From positions 1 to 64,000 of the forward strand of contig JABIFX010000104.1 of the NCBI GenBank assembly GCA_018650445.1: DNA of 64,000 nt, written 5' to 3'. Under the pieces are notes generated by a model. It ran no database searches, had not been told where the DNA came from, and saw nothing but the letters and a program-made list of their open reading frames with translations. Positions within the stretch are counted from its first letter, which is position 1. Every line of letters starts with the position of its first letter. Below are positions 52,685 through 61,092 of the stretch, piece after piece. The translations under genes and the position numbers were made by a program. The DNA is from Fidelibacterota bacterium (GTDB taxonomy: Bacteria > Fidelibacterota > UBA8477 > JABMPR01).

Positions 52685-55600
52685 TGCAAAAATTGATATT
52701 TATAGTGCTCGGTCTCTGGCTGTTGGTAATTCCACTCCAGGCTCAGGACTGTGCTTCTTGCCATAGTGATATCGATTACGCCTCCCTGCAGAAATCAGCC
52801 GGTATATTCCAGAAGGCTGTTGGTGTCATGGATAAGGGCCAGGTGCAAATTAATACAGGAAATTTCGGCACACTTTCCAGCTTCCACGTCTATTTCACCA
52901 ATGCAGTACATTGGCCAGCCTCTGCTGCCTACGAACGTCAATACTCCTTTGGGCTGGGTCTGATGGTAGGCGTTAACGAAGATGATGTCATTGAAACCGA
53001 AACCCAGAGCCAATCAAAAATTTTGGACTGGCTACCACCAGATGATGCACGCGGGAAGGAATTCTCTGGTGAATTAGTCGCCGAATCTGACGATACACCT
53101 TTTATGGCCAGCAGTGATCTTACCCAGAGTTGGCCTGATTTGGGCTGGCCAGGATATTTCCGGGTGGATGTCAACAGTCTGACTGAAGAACAATTGGATA
53201 ACCACCCCAGCGCTTTAAGTCTGCCTGATGCTCCCAATCAGTTCAGCTCAGATCGCGACCTGTTTGCCACCTATAACGATGCCCAGAACCCCCAGGGCAG
53301 TCATGGTCTCACCGTTGAGCAAACTGCACATTCCTACGGCCGTACCTATGCCGAAGATATCGTGTTTTGGGACTTAAAAATTTTCAATGATGGTACTGAA
53401 GACCTGGATAGTATCTATATAGGACTATATGCCAAGTTTCGACCTGATTTTGACAACCACGACTATATAAACTTTATCGATAGTGACAATGATGGCATCC
53501 AGGATCTGGTATATGTCTATGATTTAAACAATACCCTGGATGGTGCCTGGAATGAAACCAATGATCCATTGGGCATGGTTGGTATAAAAGTTTTTGACAC
53601 TCCGGGTCAAATAGGAATTACCGACTTTCATCATTTTTCTAGAGAAGCTTCACCTGCCACGGACCAGGAAATGTGGGCTCTGATGAGCAGTAAAAAGAAC
53701 TCAGAATATCTCCTTGACCCTCAATACTATTTCCATGGCAATAATTCACGCATTGACGATACGGATCAGGATGCGGCCACCATCGAAGCTTACTACCCGC
53801 CTTTTTCAGATGCCGGTGAAACAGCCCGTATAGGAAATGGTATTAACTATGTGATTTCCTGCGGTCCCTTCGATCTCAAGGTGGATTCAATGACGACCCT
53901 GTCATTTGGTCTCATCATGGGTGATGCCGGCAGCGTTCCAGAAAGTCCTGACACAACGGATCTCATGGAGAATGTTCGTATTGCGCAGGACATGTATCGA
54001 CTTTATTTCCAGGGATCAGGACCTCCTGACCCACCTCAGGTACACGGCGTTCCCGGTGATGGACAAATCTCCCTGTATTGGGATGCCAACGCAGAAAATT
54101 CCAGGGATGCCTGGACAGGCGAGAAGGATTTTGAAGGATATCGTATATATCGTAGTTCTGATGCCGGACTGACCTGGGGCAAACCCATAACTGACGCCTA
54201 TGGGAATGCAGTGGGATATCATCCCATCGCTCAGTTTGACTATACTGAAGAAGAAGATCTTGAGCGCTATGAGACCGATGTCTCTGGTCCCGATCCAGCC
54301 TTCCCCCAAAATCTGGGTGACAACACAGGTCTGTTTCACACCTTTAGCGACTCCAGCCTGGTTAATGGGGTGGAATACTGGTACAGTGTCTCAGCCTATG
54401 ACAGAGGCAATCAAGACGACCTGACCAACCCAACCCCATCTTACATGAATGCCCAGGGACAATCCTGGCATGAAAAACACACCGTTCGCGTGACCCCGGG
54501 CAAACTGGCCCAAGACTTAAGCTATGGCGGCCTGGAAGCCCAGGGAGGAGTTTGCCAGGGCGTGGTCACTGTGGAAGTGGAAGATCCTGATGAACTAAAA
54601 GATCTAAATTATTTAATCGGTTTTGATAAAATCAATGTCACGATTGATGGCGAGTCAGTGAGTGGTATGGCGGCATCGGTTCTGAATGAGCTCACGGGTG
54701 ACACACTAATTAGTCAACAGTTTATTATTGATGGAAGCGATGAAAACACCATTTCATTGGATGGATTAGTCATCTATCTGGAAAGCCCTCCAACGGGCGT
54801 TGAAACATTGGGATGGACCAAGGTCGCCGGGGATACCTGTACCTTTGACTGGCGCATAGAAAGCAAATATCCGAGTCTGGTTCCATCTGGACAAGCTGTC
54901 GGTGACGTGGTTGAAAGTTTCGATGACTGGCGTATCATTGTAGACTATGAGACCGGCGTAGAGGCAGCCTGGCTGGATGCCTTTACAGGTGATTACAGTA
55001 GTCAGACCCAACATCTTCCTCTACGCGCTGAGGTGATAACCGATCCTGATAACCCGATAGATGTAACGGAACATCTGATTCTGGCTGAGTTTAGTCATGG
55101 TATCCCACCGAATGTCCGTCCAGCTTTTTATAGCCCTGTGGGTTGGGATTTAGTGCCAGGTGGATCAGGGTACCTGGAAGGTTCTGGGGGATGGCGTGAA
55201 AAGCATGTCGATATGCTCATTATGGAAAAGATTGACACCCTCATGTACACGATTCAGGATACTACTTTTATAGATTCTTTGACATTCCTGGTCAGTGATA
55301 CGATAGTTGTAGATACCATCCCCAACTATCTTTACCTGCTCACTGATAACAAGCCTGATACTTCGATTAACAAAGATAACGAGATTGAAATCATTGAGGC
55401 AGTTGCCCCCTTACATGGTGACGAATTCTCAATTTTCACTTTCAAGCCTTTCAGACCGGGAATAACCTACCATTTTAATCCGCTCAGCAAATCAGTTGCC
55501 AGTGATGGACTGTCAGAAAACCCACTTGAAAATGTATACGTTGTGCCAGACCCCTATATTGTAACAAATGCATGGGAAACCAGTGAGTTTGGCAAAAAGC

Positions 55601-55827
55601 TCATGTTTACCAACCTGCCTTCAAGTTGCACCATTAAGATTTACACCATCCTGGGCGAGCTTGTCGATACCGTAGAGCATGGTGGTAACAGCCAGACCAG
55701 TTCAGGCTATGCATTCTGGAATATGCGTACTCGTAATGATCAATTTATTGCACCCGGGGTGTATCTATATCATGCAGAAACGCCAGATGGTCATGAGACC
55801 ATGGGAAGGTTCCTGGTGATCAAATGA
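52684..55827 (+). CDS. Secreted protein with CxxCH motif, Fn3-like and sorting domains
   Basis: About 1047 residues. The start is ATG 52684, overlapping the receptor stop (TAATG). After a signal peptide (LIFIVLGLWLLVIPLQAQ) the mature chain begins DCASCHSD, a single CxxCH haem-type motif (C23, C26, H27). A long region with repeated beta pieces follows, then an Fn3-like domain (about 455-600: DGQISLYWDANAEN, FEGYRIYRSSDAGLTW) and a C-terminal module of about 90 residues (VYVVPDPYIVTNAWETSEFG, CTIKIYTILGELVDTVEHGG, GVYLYHAETPDG) of FlgD/type A sorting style. The family is not recognised beyond that. It may be the surface partner of the receptor. Confidence 0.8.
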   Translation: MQKLIFIVLGLWLLVIPLQAQDCASCHSDIDYASLQKSAGIFQKAVGVMDKGQVQINTGNFGTLSSFHVYFTNAVHWPASAAYERQYSFGLGLMVGVNEDDVIETETQSQSKILDWLPPDDARGKEFSGELVAESDDTPFMASSDLTQSWPDLGWPGYFRVDVNSLTEEQLDNHPSALSLPDAPNQFSSDRDLFATYNDAQNPQGSHGLTVEQTAHSYGRTYAEDIVFWDLKIFNDGTEDLDSIYIGLYAKFRPDFDNHDYINFIDSDNDGIQDLVYVYDLNNTLDGAWNETNDPLGMVGIKVFDTPGQIGITDFHHFSREASPATDQEMWALMSSKKNSEYLLDPQYYFHGNNSRIDDTDQDAATIEAYYPPFSDAGETARIGNGINYVISCGPFDLKVDSMTTLSFGLIMGDAGSVPESPDTTDLMENVRIAQDMYRLYFQGSGPPDPPQVHGVPGDGQISLYWDANAENSRDAWTGEKDFEGYRIYRSSDAGLTWGKPITDAYGNAVGYHPIAQFDYTEEEDLERYETDVSGPDPAFPQNLGDNTGLFHTFSDSSLVNGVEYWYSVSAYDRGNQDDLTNPTPSYMNAQGQSWHEKHTVRVTPGKLAQDLSYGGLEAQGGVCQGVVTVEVEDPDELKDLNYLIGFDKINVTIDGESVSGMAASVLNELTGDTLISQQFIIDGSDENTISLDGLVIYLESPPTGVETLGWTKVAGDTCTFDWRIESKYPSLVPSGQAVGDVVESFDDWRIIVDYETGVEAAWLDAFTGDYSSQTQHLPLRAEVITDPDNPIDVTEHLILAEFSHGIPPNVRPAFYSPVGWDLVPGGSGYLEGSGGWREKHVDMLIMEKIDTLMYTIQDTTFIDSLTFLVSDTIVVDTIPNYLYLLTDNKPDTSINKDNEIEIIEAVAPLHGDEFSIFTFKPFRPGITYHFNPLSKSVASDGLSENPLENVYVVPDPYIVTNAWETSEFGKKLMFTNLPSSCTIKIYTILGELVDTVEHGGNSQTSSGYAFWNMRTRNDQFIAPGVYLYHAETPDGHETMGRFLVIK

Positions 55828-56834
55828 GACGACTACTCCTTTTCATTTCGATGATATCTCTGGTTTATGCCGAGTTTGATAAGGTGGCAACTACAGCAGC
55901 ACCATTTTTGAAAATGGGAGTTGGCGGTAGAGCTGCTGCCATGGGTGGCAGCTTTGTATCCCTGGCTGATGATGCCAGCGCTCTTTTTTGGAATCCAGCT
56001 GGAATGTTAGGGGTTAACAGCGTCACTGTCGCTGCCAGCCACAATGATTGGCTCCTGGATATTACGCATGATTATGTCGGACTCATCCTGCCTGGTCGCA
56101 AAAATGAAAGAATCGGTTTCTCGATTTCAGCCCTGACTATGGGTGATCAACCTGTCCGCACCCTTGAAAACCCTGAGGGTACCGGTCTGGTCTATAATGT
56201 CATGGATCTGGCCATCAGTACCGCTTATGCGCGTCAGATCACAGACCGACTCTCCGTGGGTTTTACAGGAAAATTTATTCAACTCAATGCCTATAATGAA
56301 AGCGCCTCAACCATGGCGATTGATGTGGGCTCCCTTCTGCGCACCGACTTCTATGGTCTCAGAATTGGCATGGCTCTATCGAATTTTGGCGGCGATTTTC
56401 AATTCAGTGGACGTGATTTAATTTTGAAGGCGGATATCGATGATGAGATTGATGGTAACTATAGTAATGATGTAGACCTGAGAACTGAACCCTGGCCTTT
56501 ACCCCTGATGATCCGTATTGGTCTCAGTATGGATATTATGGGAGATGGTTACGCATTGGTTTCCAGTCAGAATAGTCGCTTGACGCTAGCTCTGGATGCA
56601 GAACATCCCAATGATGGACCTGAGCATATTAATCTGGGTGTAGAGTATGCTGTGAAAGAAACGGTCTATTTCCGTGGAGGTTATCGCCATAATTATGACC
56701 AGGAAGGCTTTACCATGGGTACAGGAATCCAGCTTGATTTGAAGTCTCTTGGAAACGTCAGAATTGACTATGCTGTCAAACCCATGGAAGTTTTTGGCAA
56801 CACCTCAATACTCTCAGTAGAATTCTCCAGATAA
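55824..56834 (+). CDS. PorV/PorQ-family outer-membrane protein
   Basis: 336 residues; the ATG overlaps the previous stop as ATGA. A signal peptide (RRLLLFISMISLVYA) precedes the hallmark opening FLKMGVGGRAAAMGGSFVSLADDASALFWNPAGM, then repeated barrel strands and FRGGYRHNYDQEGFTMGTGIQLDL near the end. PorV-type proteins are FadL-like barrels that serve type IX secretion as attachment shuttles. Its coupling to two genes with sorting-type C-termini upstream fits that role, though other type IX genes are not in this window. Confidence 0.88.
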   Translation: MRRLLLFISMISLVYAEFDKVATTAAPFLKMGVGGRAAAMGGSFVSLADDASALFWNPAGMLGVNSVTVAASHNDWLLDITHDYVGLILPGRKNERIGFSISALTMGDQPVRTLENPEGTGLVYNVMDLAISTAYARQITDRLSVGFTGKFIQLNAYNESASTMAIDVGSLLRTDFYGLRIGMALSNFGGDFQFSGRDLILKADIDDEIDGNYSNDVDLRTEPWPLPLMIRIGLSMDIMGDGYALVSSQNSRLTLALDAEHPNDGPEHINLGVEYAVKETVYFRGGYRHNYDQEGFTMGTGIQLDLKSLGNVRIDYAVKPMEVFGNTSILSVEFSR

Positions 56835-56962
56835 GCTAAAGGCCTGCGCTTTTGACAGGTCCAGACGCCGGTCTATACAATAGACATTGATTCCTGTCCA
56901 TTTTTCCATAATACCAAGTATTCATCGTGAGGAGTCCTCAAAGGAGAGGATTTGCTGCTAGC

Positions 56963-57682
56963 CTACTTTTCTCCACTATAAATAGCTGTAACCCCAAAGG
57001 TGAGATCTCGGTGATTCACATGCTGGAAGCCCTCGCTGGACAGGAGGTCTTTAAAATCACCGCGATCAGGGAAATGCCTGACAGACTCAGGCAAATAAGT
57101 ATAAGCGGACTTGCTGGACATCATCCCGGCGATCTTTGGCAGGATATGATCAAAATAAAACCGATAGAGACGACCAAAGAACCAGCCCTGGGGTTCTGAA
57201 AACTCAAGGATGGATAGTCGTCCACCTGGTTTTAAGACACGGTAAAATTCACAAAGAGCTGCAGAGATAGTACCCACATTGCGGATACCATAACTGATAC
57301 TGAGTGCATCAAAGGTATCGTCCTGGAAGGGTAAATTCTCAGCATCACCCTGAACCACTTCAAATTTTTGAGATAGACCGCGCCTGTCGATCTTCTTTTT
57401 GGCCAGCTCCAGCATATTGAAAGAAAAATCCAGGCCCACAACCTCGATATCCGCAACTTTCAGGGCGGCAAATCCCTGGTCACCTGTGCCACAGGCCACA
57501 TCCAATAGTACGTGTCCATCTTCTATCTTAAGCGCCTTAACGGACTGTTTTCGCCAGTACAGATCGATACCCAGACTCAGGAAATGATTTAGGAAATCAT
57601 AGCGACTGGCAATCCCGTCAAACATGGATTGTACCTGAGTTTTTTTCTCATCACCACTATGTAAAAATTCTGAATCGGACAT
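56963..57682 (-). CDS. menG: Demethylmenaquinone / ubiquinone methyltransferase UbiE/MenG
   Basis: A 239-residue SAM-dependent methyltransferase. It shows VQSMFDGIASRYDFLNHFLSLGID, the SAM site LLDVACGTGDQGFAA, GDAENLPFQDDTFDALSISYGIRNV and the conserved EFSEPQG with a final LPESVRHFPDRGDFKDLL. Length and motifs match MenG/UbiE. It performs the final C-methylation of the respiratory quinone, most likely menaquinone. ATG 57682 has AGAAGGGTG upstream. It is a lone minus-strand gene converging on the PorV gene. Confidence 0.95.
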   Translation of the reverse strand: MSDSEFLHSGDEKKTQVQSMFDGIASRYDFLNHFLSLGIDLYWRKQSVKALKIEDGHVLLDVACGTGDQGFAALKVADIEVVGLDFSFNMLELAKKKIDRRGLSQKFEVVQGDAENLPFQDDTFDALSISYGIRNVGTISAALCEFYRVLKPGGRLSILEFSEPQGWFFGRLYRFYFDHILPKIAGMMSSKSAYTYLPESVRHFPDRGDFKDLLSSEGFQHVNHRDLTFGVTAIYSGEK

Positions 57683-58077
57683 GTCGACACCCTTCTATTT
57701 CTCTCAGACAATCTTTATAGCCAAGCTAGTGTTTCCAAGCAAATAAGCCCTGTTTCACCAGACGGGGTCCATAATAATTAATAATGGATTCTGACACCTT
57801 TCATAGCAGGCATCTTTGGCTAAATTTCATAGCCTGGAATCGTATCATCCTGGCAAAAAGGAGACGCAGCATGAAACAGACCCTCAGTACCCTAATGATG
57901 TTCAGTCTAGTTTTGACGGGCACCCCCTCACGCCTTTCCCGTTTTAGGCTCGAAACGAGATAGTACTGATGCTGGAAATACCACGGAACCGATTTACCCA
58001 ATTCCTCACAGAGGTTTTAGACTAAGGAACCGCAAATCAATAATCTCAATATTAAGCAGTCGCAGTTTAACGCAGCC
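57683..58077. other. Intergenic region between menG and the desaturase gene
   Basis: 395 bases. It includes promoters for menG (minus) and the desaturase operon (plus) and contains a short, apparently broken secreted ORF at 57871 (separate entry). No terminator or RNA gene is visible. Confidence 0.5.
57871..57963 (+). pseudogene. Short signal-peptide ORF, possibly frameshifted secreted peptide
   Basis: AGGAG five bases upstream of ATG 57871 gives a 30-residue ORF with a signal peptide (MKQTLSTLMMFSLVLTG) and then TPSRLSRFRLETR and a stop. Just after the signal lies a C5 run (57923-57927). In the +1 frame the sequence stays open and reads APPHAFPVLGSKRDSTDAGN, then TTEPIYPIPHRGFR, up to the desaturase start. 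A one-base indel in the run would give a small secreted protein. Either it is a pseudogene, a sequencing error or a chance ORF. Confidence 0.35.
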
Positions 58078-58758
58078 ATGGAGTTGTATCGCTCCAATAA
58101 AATTTACACCTCTTTTAACAGACTGATAGCTACTCTGAATGTGTCCTTGCAGGTCGTCCTCATTTATTTCATCTGGGATATTCATATCGGCATCGTCATG
58201 CAGATAGCCGCGTTTATCCTGGCCTTCATGTTTACGGATTTTCTCAATGGCCTGGTCCACATGATCATGGACCACAAGGAAAGCTATGACTCATTCTACG
58301 GACCCCTCGTAGCCAACTTTCATCTCCACCACCAGACCCCCAAATACACAAAACACGCACTACCAATCGTATATTTTAACGAAACCGGTGCAAAGATCTG
58401 GCTGGTACCTTTTCTCATGCTGATTTTATTCTTTTTGACAAACAACAGCTTCACTCCCTTTGTACTCCACACACTGGTGTACATCGGTATTCTGTCTTCC
58501 ATAGCTGAAGTATCTCACTACTTGTGCCATACCTCTGATTCAAAAATGGCTCACTTTTTGGCGCGTATTGGTATCCTCCTTTCCAGGGAACACCACAACC
58601 CTCACCATGAGGCAGACAATATGAATTATGCTTTCTTAAACGGAATGAGTGATCCCCTGATTAACCTCATAGCCAGAACCTTTTTTACAGGATACAAAAC
58701 CACCACGGACCAACACTATATCAAATATGCCAGTGGAGCTGGAGCTGATCAGCGCTAA
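58078..58758 (+). CDS. CarF/TMEM189 (PEDS1)-type lipid desaturase
   Basis: 226 residues with about four membrane helices and the histidine pattern of the Kua/TMEM189/CarF family: D54 and H61 in DFLNGLVHMIMDH, FHLHHQTP (H82, H84, H85), TKHALPIVYFNETG (H93), AEVSHYLCH (H147, H151), EHHNPHHEADNMNY (H172, H173, H176, H177) and NGMSDPL near the end. CarF and human PEDS1 convert plasmanyl- to plasmenylethanolamine, inserting the vinyl-ether bond with a di-iron centre and oxygen. If the assignment holds, the cell can make plasmalogens aerobically, but ether-lipid synthesis genes are not in view. It overlaps the next gene region by context and shares the strand with DUF3859 and FKBP. Confidence 0.8.
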   Translation: MELYRSNKIYTSFNRLIATLNVSLQVVLIYFIWDIHIGIVMQIAAFILAFMFTDFLNGLVHMIMDHKESYDSFYGPLVANFHLHHQTPKYTKHALPIVYFNETGAKIWLVPFLMLILFFLTNNSFTPFVLHTLVYIGILSSIAEVSHYLCHTSDSKMAHFLARIGILLSREHHNPHHEADNMNYAFLNGMSDPLINLIARTFFTGYKTTTDQHYIKYASGAGADQR

Positions 58759-58771
58759 TCCGGGCGAAGTA

Positions 58772-59164
58772 ATGGCAAAACCAAAGATTACATGGAAAAT
58801 GCAGAGCTGGGGACTTTATACGGCCTGGGATCGTCAGGCTAAAGCGCTGCCTGAAATCCAGGAATTTACTGAAGAGATCCCGGCTATTCCCGGGGTGGAA
58901 TTTGGGTACATCCTCCAGATCAAAAAAGCCAGGGGCAAACAGATAAATTTCACCATTGAGCACCCCCCATTTCCAGATAAAGACGGCCAGTCCGCCCCAC
59001 CCTTCACCGGAGAAGTCTACGTCCGCAGTAATGATTGGCAGTTCTTTCTGGGCGATACCGTTTGGGAACCTGTTACGGATAAATGCGGTCCCTGGCGTCT
59101 CATTGTGGAGTTGGAAGGCGAGATCATGGCGGATAAAACCTTTCTGATCGTGGAAGAAAGCTGA
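58772..59164 (+). CDS. DUF3859 family protein
   Basis: About 130 residues from ATG 58772 (an ATG at 58727 is in frame but overlaps the desaturase gene by 32 bases). It has the DUF3859 pattern: MQSWGLYTAWDRQAKALP, the hydrophobic IPGVEFGYILQIKKARGKQ, IEHPPFPDKDGQ, and WQFFLGDTVWEPVTDKCGPWRLIVELEG. No signal peptide is visible. The family is a small beta-sandwich of unknown function. It lies 13 bases after the desaturase and 2 before the FKBP start. Confidence 0.8.
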   Translation: MAKPKITWKMQSWGLYTAWDRQAKALPEIQEFTEEIPAIPGVEFGYILQIKKARGKQINFTIEHPPFPDKDGQSAPPFTGEVYVRSNDWQFFLGDTVWEPVTDKCGPWRLIVELEGEIMADKTFLIVEES

Positions 59165-59166
59165 GT

Positions 59167-59592
59167 ATGGCCCGAGGTAAAAAACAAACAAAGGGTTCAC
59201 CAGGGTTTAATCGAAAAAACACAATTGACTTCCTGGCCAAAAACAGCTGTAAGGCTAACGTGGAAACCACCATTTCGGGGTTGCAAATTTTAGAAATAGA
59301 AGCGGGTTCAGACGAATTTCCAACACCTGAAGACTCTGTGGAGGTTCACCAACGCATCAGCCTCATTGATGGTACCATCATAGATGATACATATAAAACC
59401 GGCGAGACTGTCCAATTTTCCCTTGAAGAGGCTATCCCCGGGTATCGCGAGGGCCTGCTCCTCACTGGTGTCGGTGGACGCTCCAGGTTTTTTGTCCCGC
59501 CGGATCTGGCCTGGGGCAAACGTGGTAGCGGAAAACGGATCGGTCCCAATGCGGTTCTGATCATTGATTCGAGACTCATAAGAATTATATAA
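59167..59592 (+). CDS. FKBP-type peptidyl-prolyl isomerase
   Basis: A 141-residue single-domain FKBP. It shows ISLIDGTIIDDTYKTGETVQFSLEEAIPGYREGLLLTGVGGRSRFFVPPDLAWGKRGSGKRIGPNAVLIIDSRLIRI. The IPGYREGL and PPDLAWG segments match the usual IPGW..GL and PP.LAYG; a Trp to Tyr change is present. A basic N-terminus and no signal peptide indicate a cytoplasmic protein. It catalyses cis-trans proline isomerisation. It is translated within two bases of the DUF3859 stop. Confidence 0.9.
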   Translation: MARGKKQTKGSPGFNRKNTIDFLAKNSCKANVETTISGLQILEIEAGSDEFPTPEDSVEVHQRISLIDGTIIDDTYKTGETVQFSLEEAIPGYREGLLLTGVGGRSRFFVPPDLAWGKRGSGKRIGPNAVLIIDSRLIRII

Positions 59593-59606
59593 AAACACAG
59601 AGCACC

Positions 59607-59643
59607 TAATCCCTTTGATGCACGATGCAGGGGATTATTTTTC
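59607..59643 (+). terminator. Rho-independent terminator after FKBP
   Basis: TAATCCC (59607-59613) and GGGATTA (59631-59637) form a stem with a structured interior, followed by TTTTTTC. It ends the desaturase/DUF3859/FKBP operon before the DeoC-like gene. Confidence 0.75.
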
Positions 59644-59685
59644 ACACCAATCAGAAGCTTTAACCTGTGGAGGGAAACAGCCAGA

Positions 59686-60465
59686 ATGAATCTGGTAAAC
59701 AAAGAATATCATAAGCGCGCTCGGGTCCTGTTGGAAAACTGGCAGAACAGCGGGGTGTTTTTGACTGGGATTAATGTGCCGGAAGCCGAGACGCTGGCCG
59801 GTAGGGTGGAATTCTCCCTCCATACAGCTGATGCCTCCATTTCTGAAGTTAATAAACTGTGTAAGTCAGCCCGGGAATTTGCCCTGGCTGGAATCAGTGT
59901 GAACCCGGCCCATGTTGAACGTTGCGTTCAAATACTGGGTGAGGATCTCGCTGTCGGAACGGTTGTTGGCTTTCCTCTCGGTGCCAACCACCCCCAGATC
60001 AAGGTGGCCGAGGCAGAGTTGGCTGTTAATCATGGCGCTATTAATATCAGTATGGTCCTCAATATTGGATTACTAAAGACCTCAAATTTCCAGGAGGTCT
60101 TTGAAGAACTTCGTGCCGTGCGAAATGCCTGTCCAGAAGCTGATCTGACTATCATTCTGGAAACAGCCCTGCTCGAGCCCTTGCAGGTCATTATTGCCTG
60201 CATGCTATCTCGTGAAGCTGGTGCAGATGCAGTCATGACCTCAACTGATTTCAGCAGTATAGGTGCAACCCCAGAAAATGTGTCGCTCATGCGATTTGTT
60301 TTGGGTGATGACCTCGATGTAGTGGCTTCGGGAGGAATCAAGGATCGTGAAAGCGTCCTCAACTTACTCAAAGCCGGCGCCACATGTTTGAGTCTGACAT
60401 TTTCAAGCTCAGATGTTTCTCTGTATGGGTTAACCAGACATTCTGACCGGACAGTCAATGAGTAA
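59686..60465 (+). CDS. DeoC-like protein lacking the catalytic lysines
   Basis: A 259-residue TIM barrel with DeoC landmarks: SVNPAHVERC (usual VCVNP), AVGTVVGFPLGANHPQIKVAEAELAV, SMVLNIGLLK, IILETALLEP, ADAVMTSTDFSS and VVASGGIKDRESV. Deoxyribose-phosphate aldolases need a Schiff-base Lys in KTSTGF, a second Lys in KASGGI and an Asp in the ID-VxNIG strand. Here they are M184, V213 and S122. The fold is retained but the aldolase site is lost, so a different reaction, a binding role or a degenerate paralogue is likely. It overlaps the LOG gene by 8 bases. Confidence 0.8.
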   Translation: MNLVNKEYHKRARVLLENWQNSGVFLTGINVPEAETLAGRVEFSLHTADASISEVNKLCKSAREFALAGISVNPAHVERCVQILGEDLAVGTVVGFPLGANHPQIKVAEAELAVNHGAINISMVLNIGLLKTSNFQEVFEELRAVRNACPEADLTIILETALLEPLQVIIACMLSREAGADAVMTSTDFSSIGATPENVSLMRFVLGDDLDVVASGGIKDRESVLNLLKAGATCLSLTFSSSDVSLYGLTRHSDRTVNE

Positions 60466-61069
60466 ACTCAAGCGAATTTGTGTTTTTTGCGGATCAAGTC
60501 CTGGATCAGAGCCTGATTATCTCCAGGCTGCCAGGGATCTGGGTGATGCTCTGTTGGAGCGGGGCATAGGGTTGGTTTATGGTGGCGCCAATGTGGGTAC
60601 TATGGGCCAGATCGCCAGCACAGTACTCAGGGGTGGTGGTGAGGTGATTGGTGTTATGCCGGAAGACCTGGTGAAGAAAGAGGTCGCCTACACAGAGTTG
60701 CAGGATCTACGAGTGGTTCAAACCATGCATGAGCGAAAATCCCTGATGAATGAATTATCCGATGGGTTTATCTCGTTGCCTGGTGGGCTGGGTACCCTTG
60801 AAGAATTTTTCGAAGCGCTTGCCTGGGGACAATTGGGACTTCACGCAAAACCATCAGGGGTCTTGAATGTCCGTAATTTTTATGGACAGCTCCTGGAGTT
60901 TTTAGATCATGCCGTTGCAGAATTATTTATGCAAAGCGAGCATCGGGATATGTTGTTGGTACACGAGGAGGCCTCCAAGCTCCTTGATCTATTTGAGAAT
61001 TATCAGGCGCCAGTTATAGATAAGGCAGACTGGATAAAAAAACGACATCGTGAGAACGGGTCGTTGTGA
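60458..61069 (+). CDS. LOG-family nucleotide 5'-monophosphate phosphoribohydrolase
   Basis: 203 residues with the LOG pattern: ICVFCGSSPGSEPDYLQAAR, GLVYGGANVGTMGQIA, MHERKSLMNELSDGFISLPG and GLGTLEEFFEALAWGQLGLH, including PGGxGTxxE (residues 108-116). LOG proteins release ribose 5-phosphate from nucleoside monophosphates; in plants this frees cytokinins. The overlap with the DeoC-like gene and the GTGA overlap at its end make a three-gene unit with a pentose-phosphate theme. Confidence 0.92.
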   Translation: MSKLKRICVFCGSSPGSEPDYLQAARDLGDALLERGIGLVYGGANVGTMGQIASTVLRGGGEVIGVMPEDLVKKEVAYTELQDLRVVQTMHERKSLMNELSDGFISLPGGLGTLEEFFEALAWGQLGLHAKPSGVLNVRNFYGQLLEFLDHAVAELFMQSEHRDMLLVHEEASKLLDLFENYQAPVIDKADWIKKRHRENGSL

Positions 61070-61092
61070 CAATTATACGGGGAATGAATACG

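Noticed and set aside
57801-58001. Minus-strand frame of 66 codons upstream of menG
   Set aside because: Overlaps the promoter region of menG and the putative broken peptide ORF; no ribosome site or conserved features.
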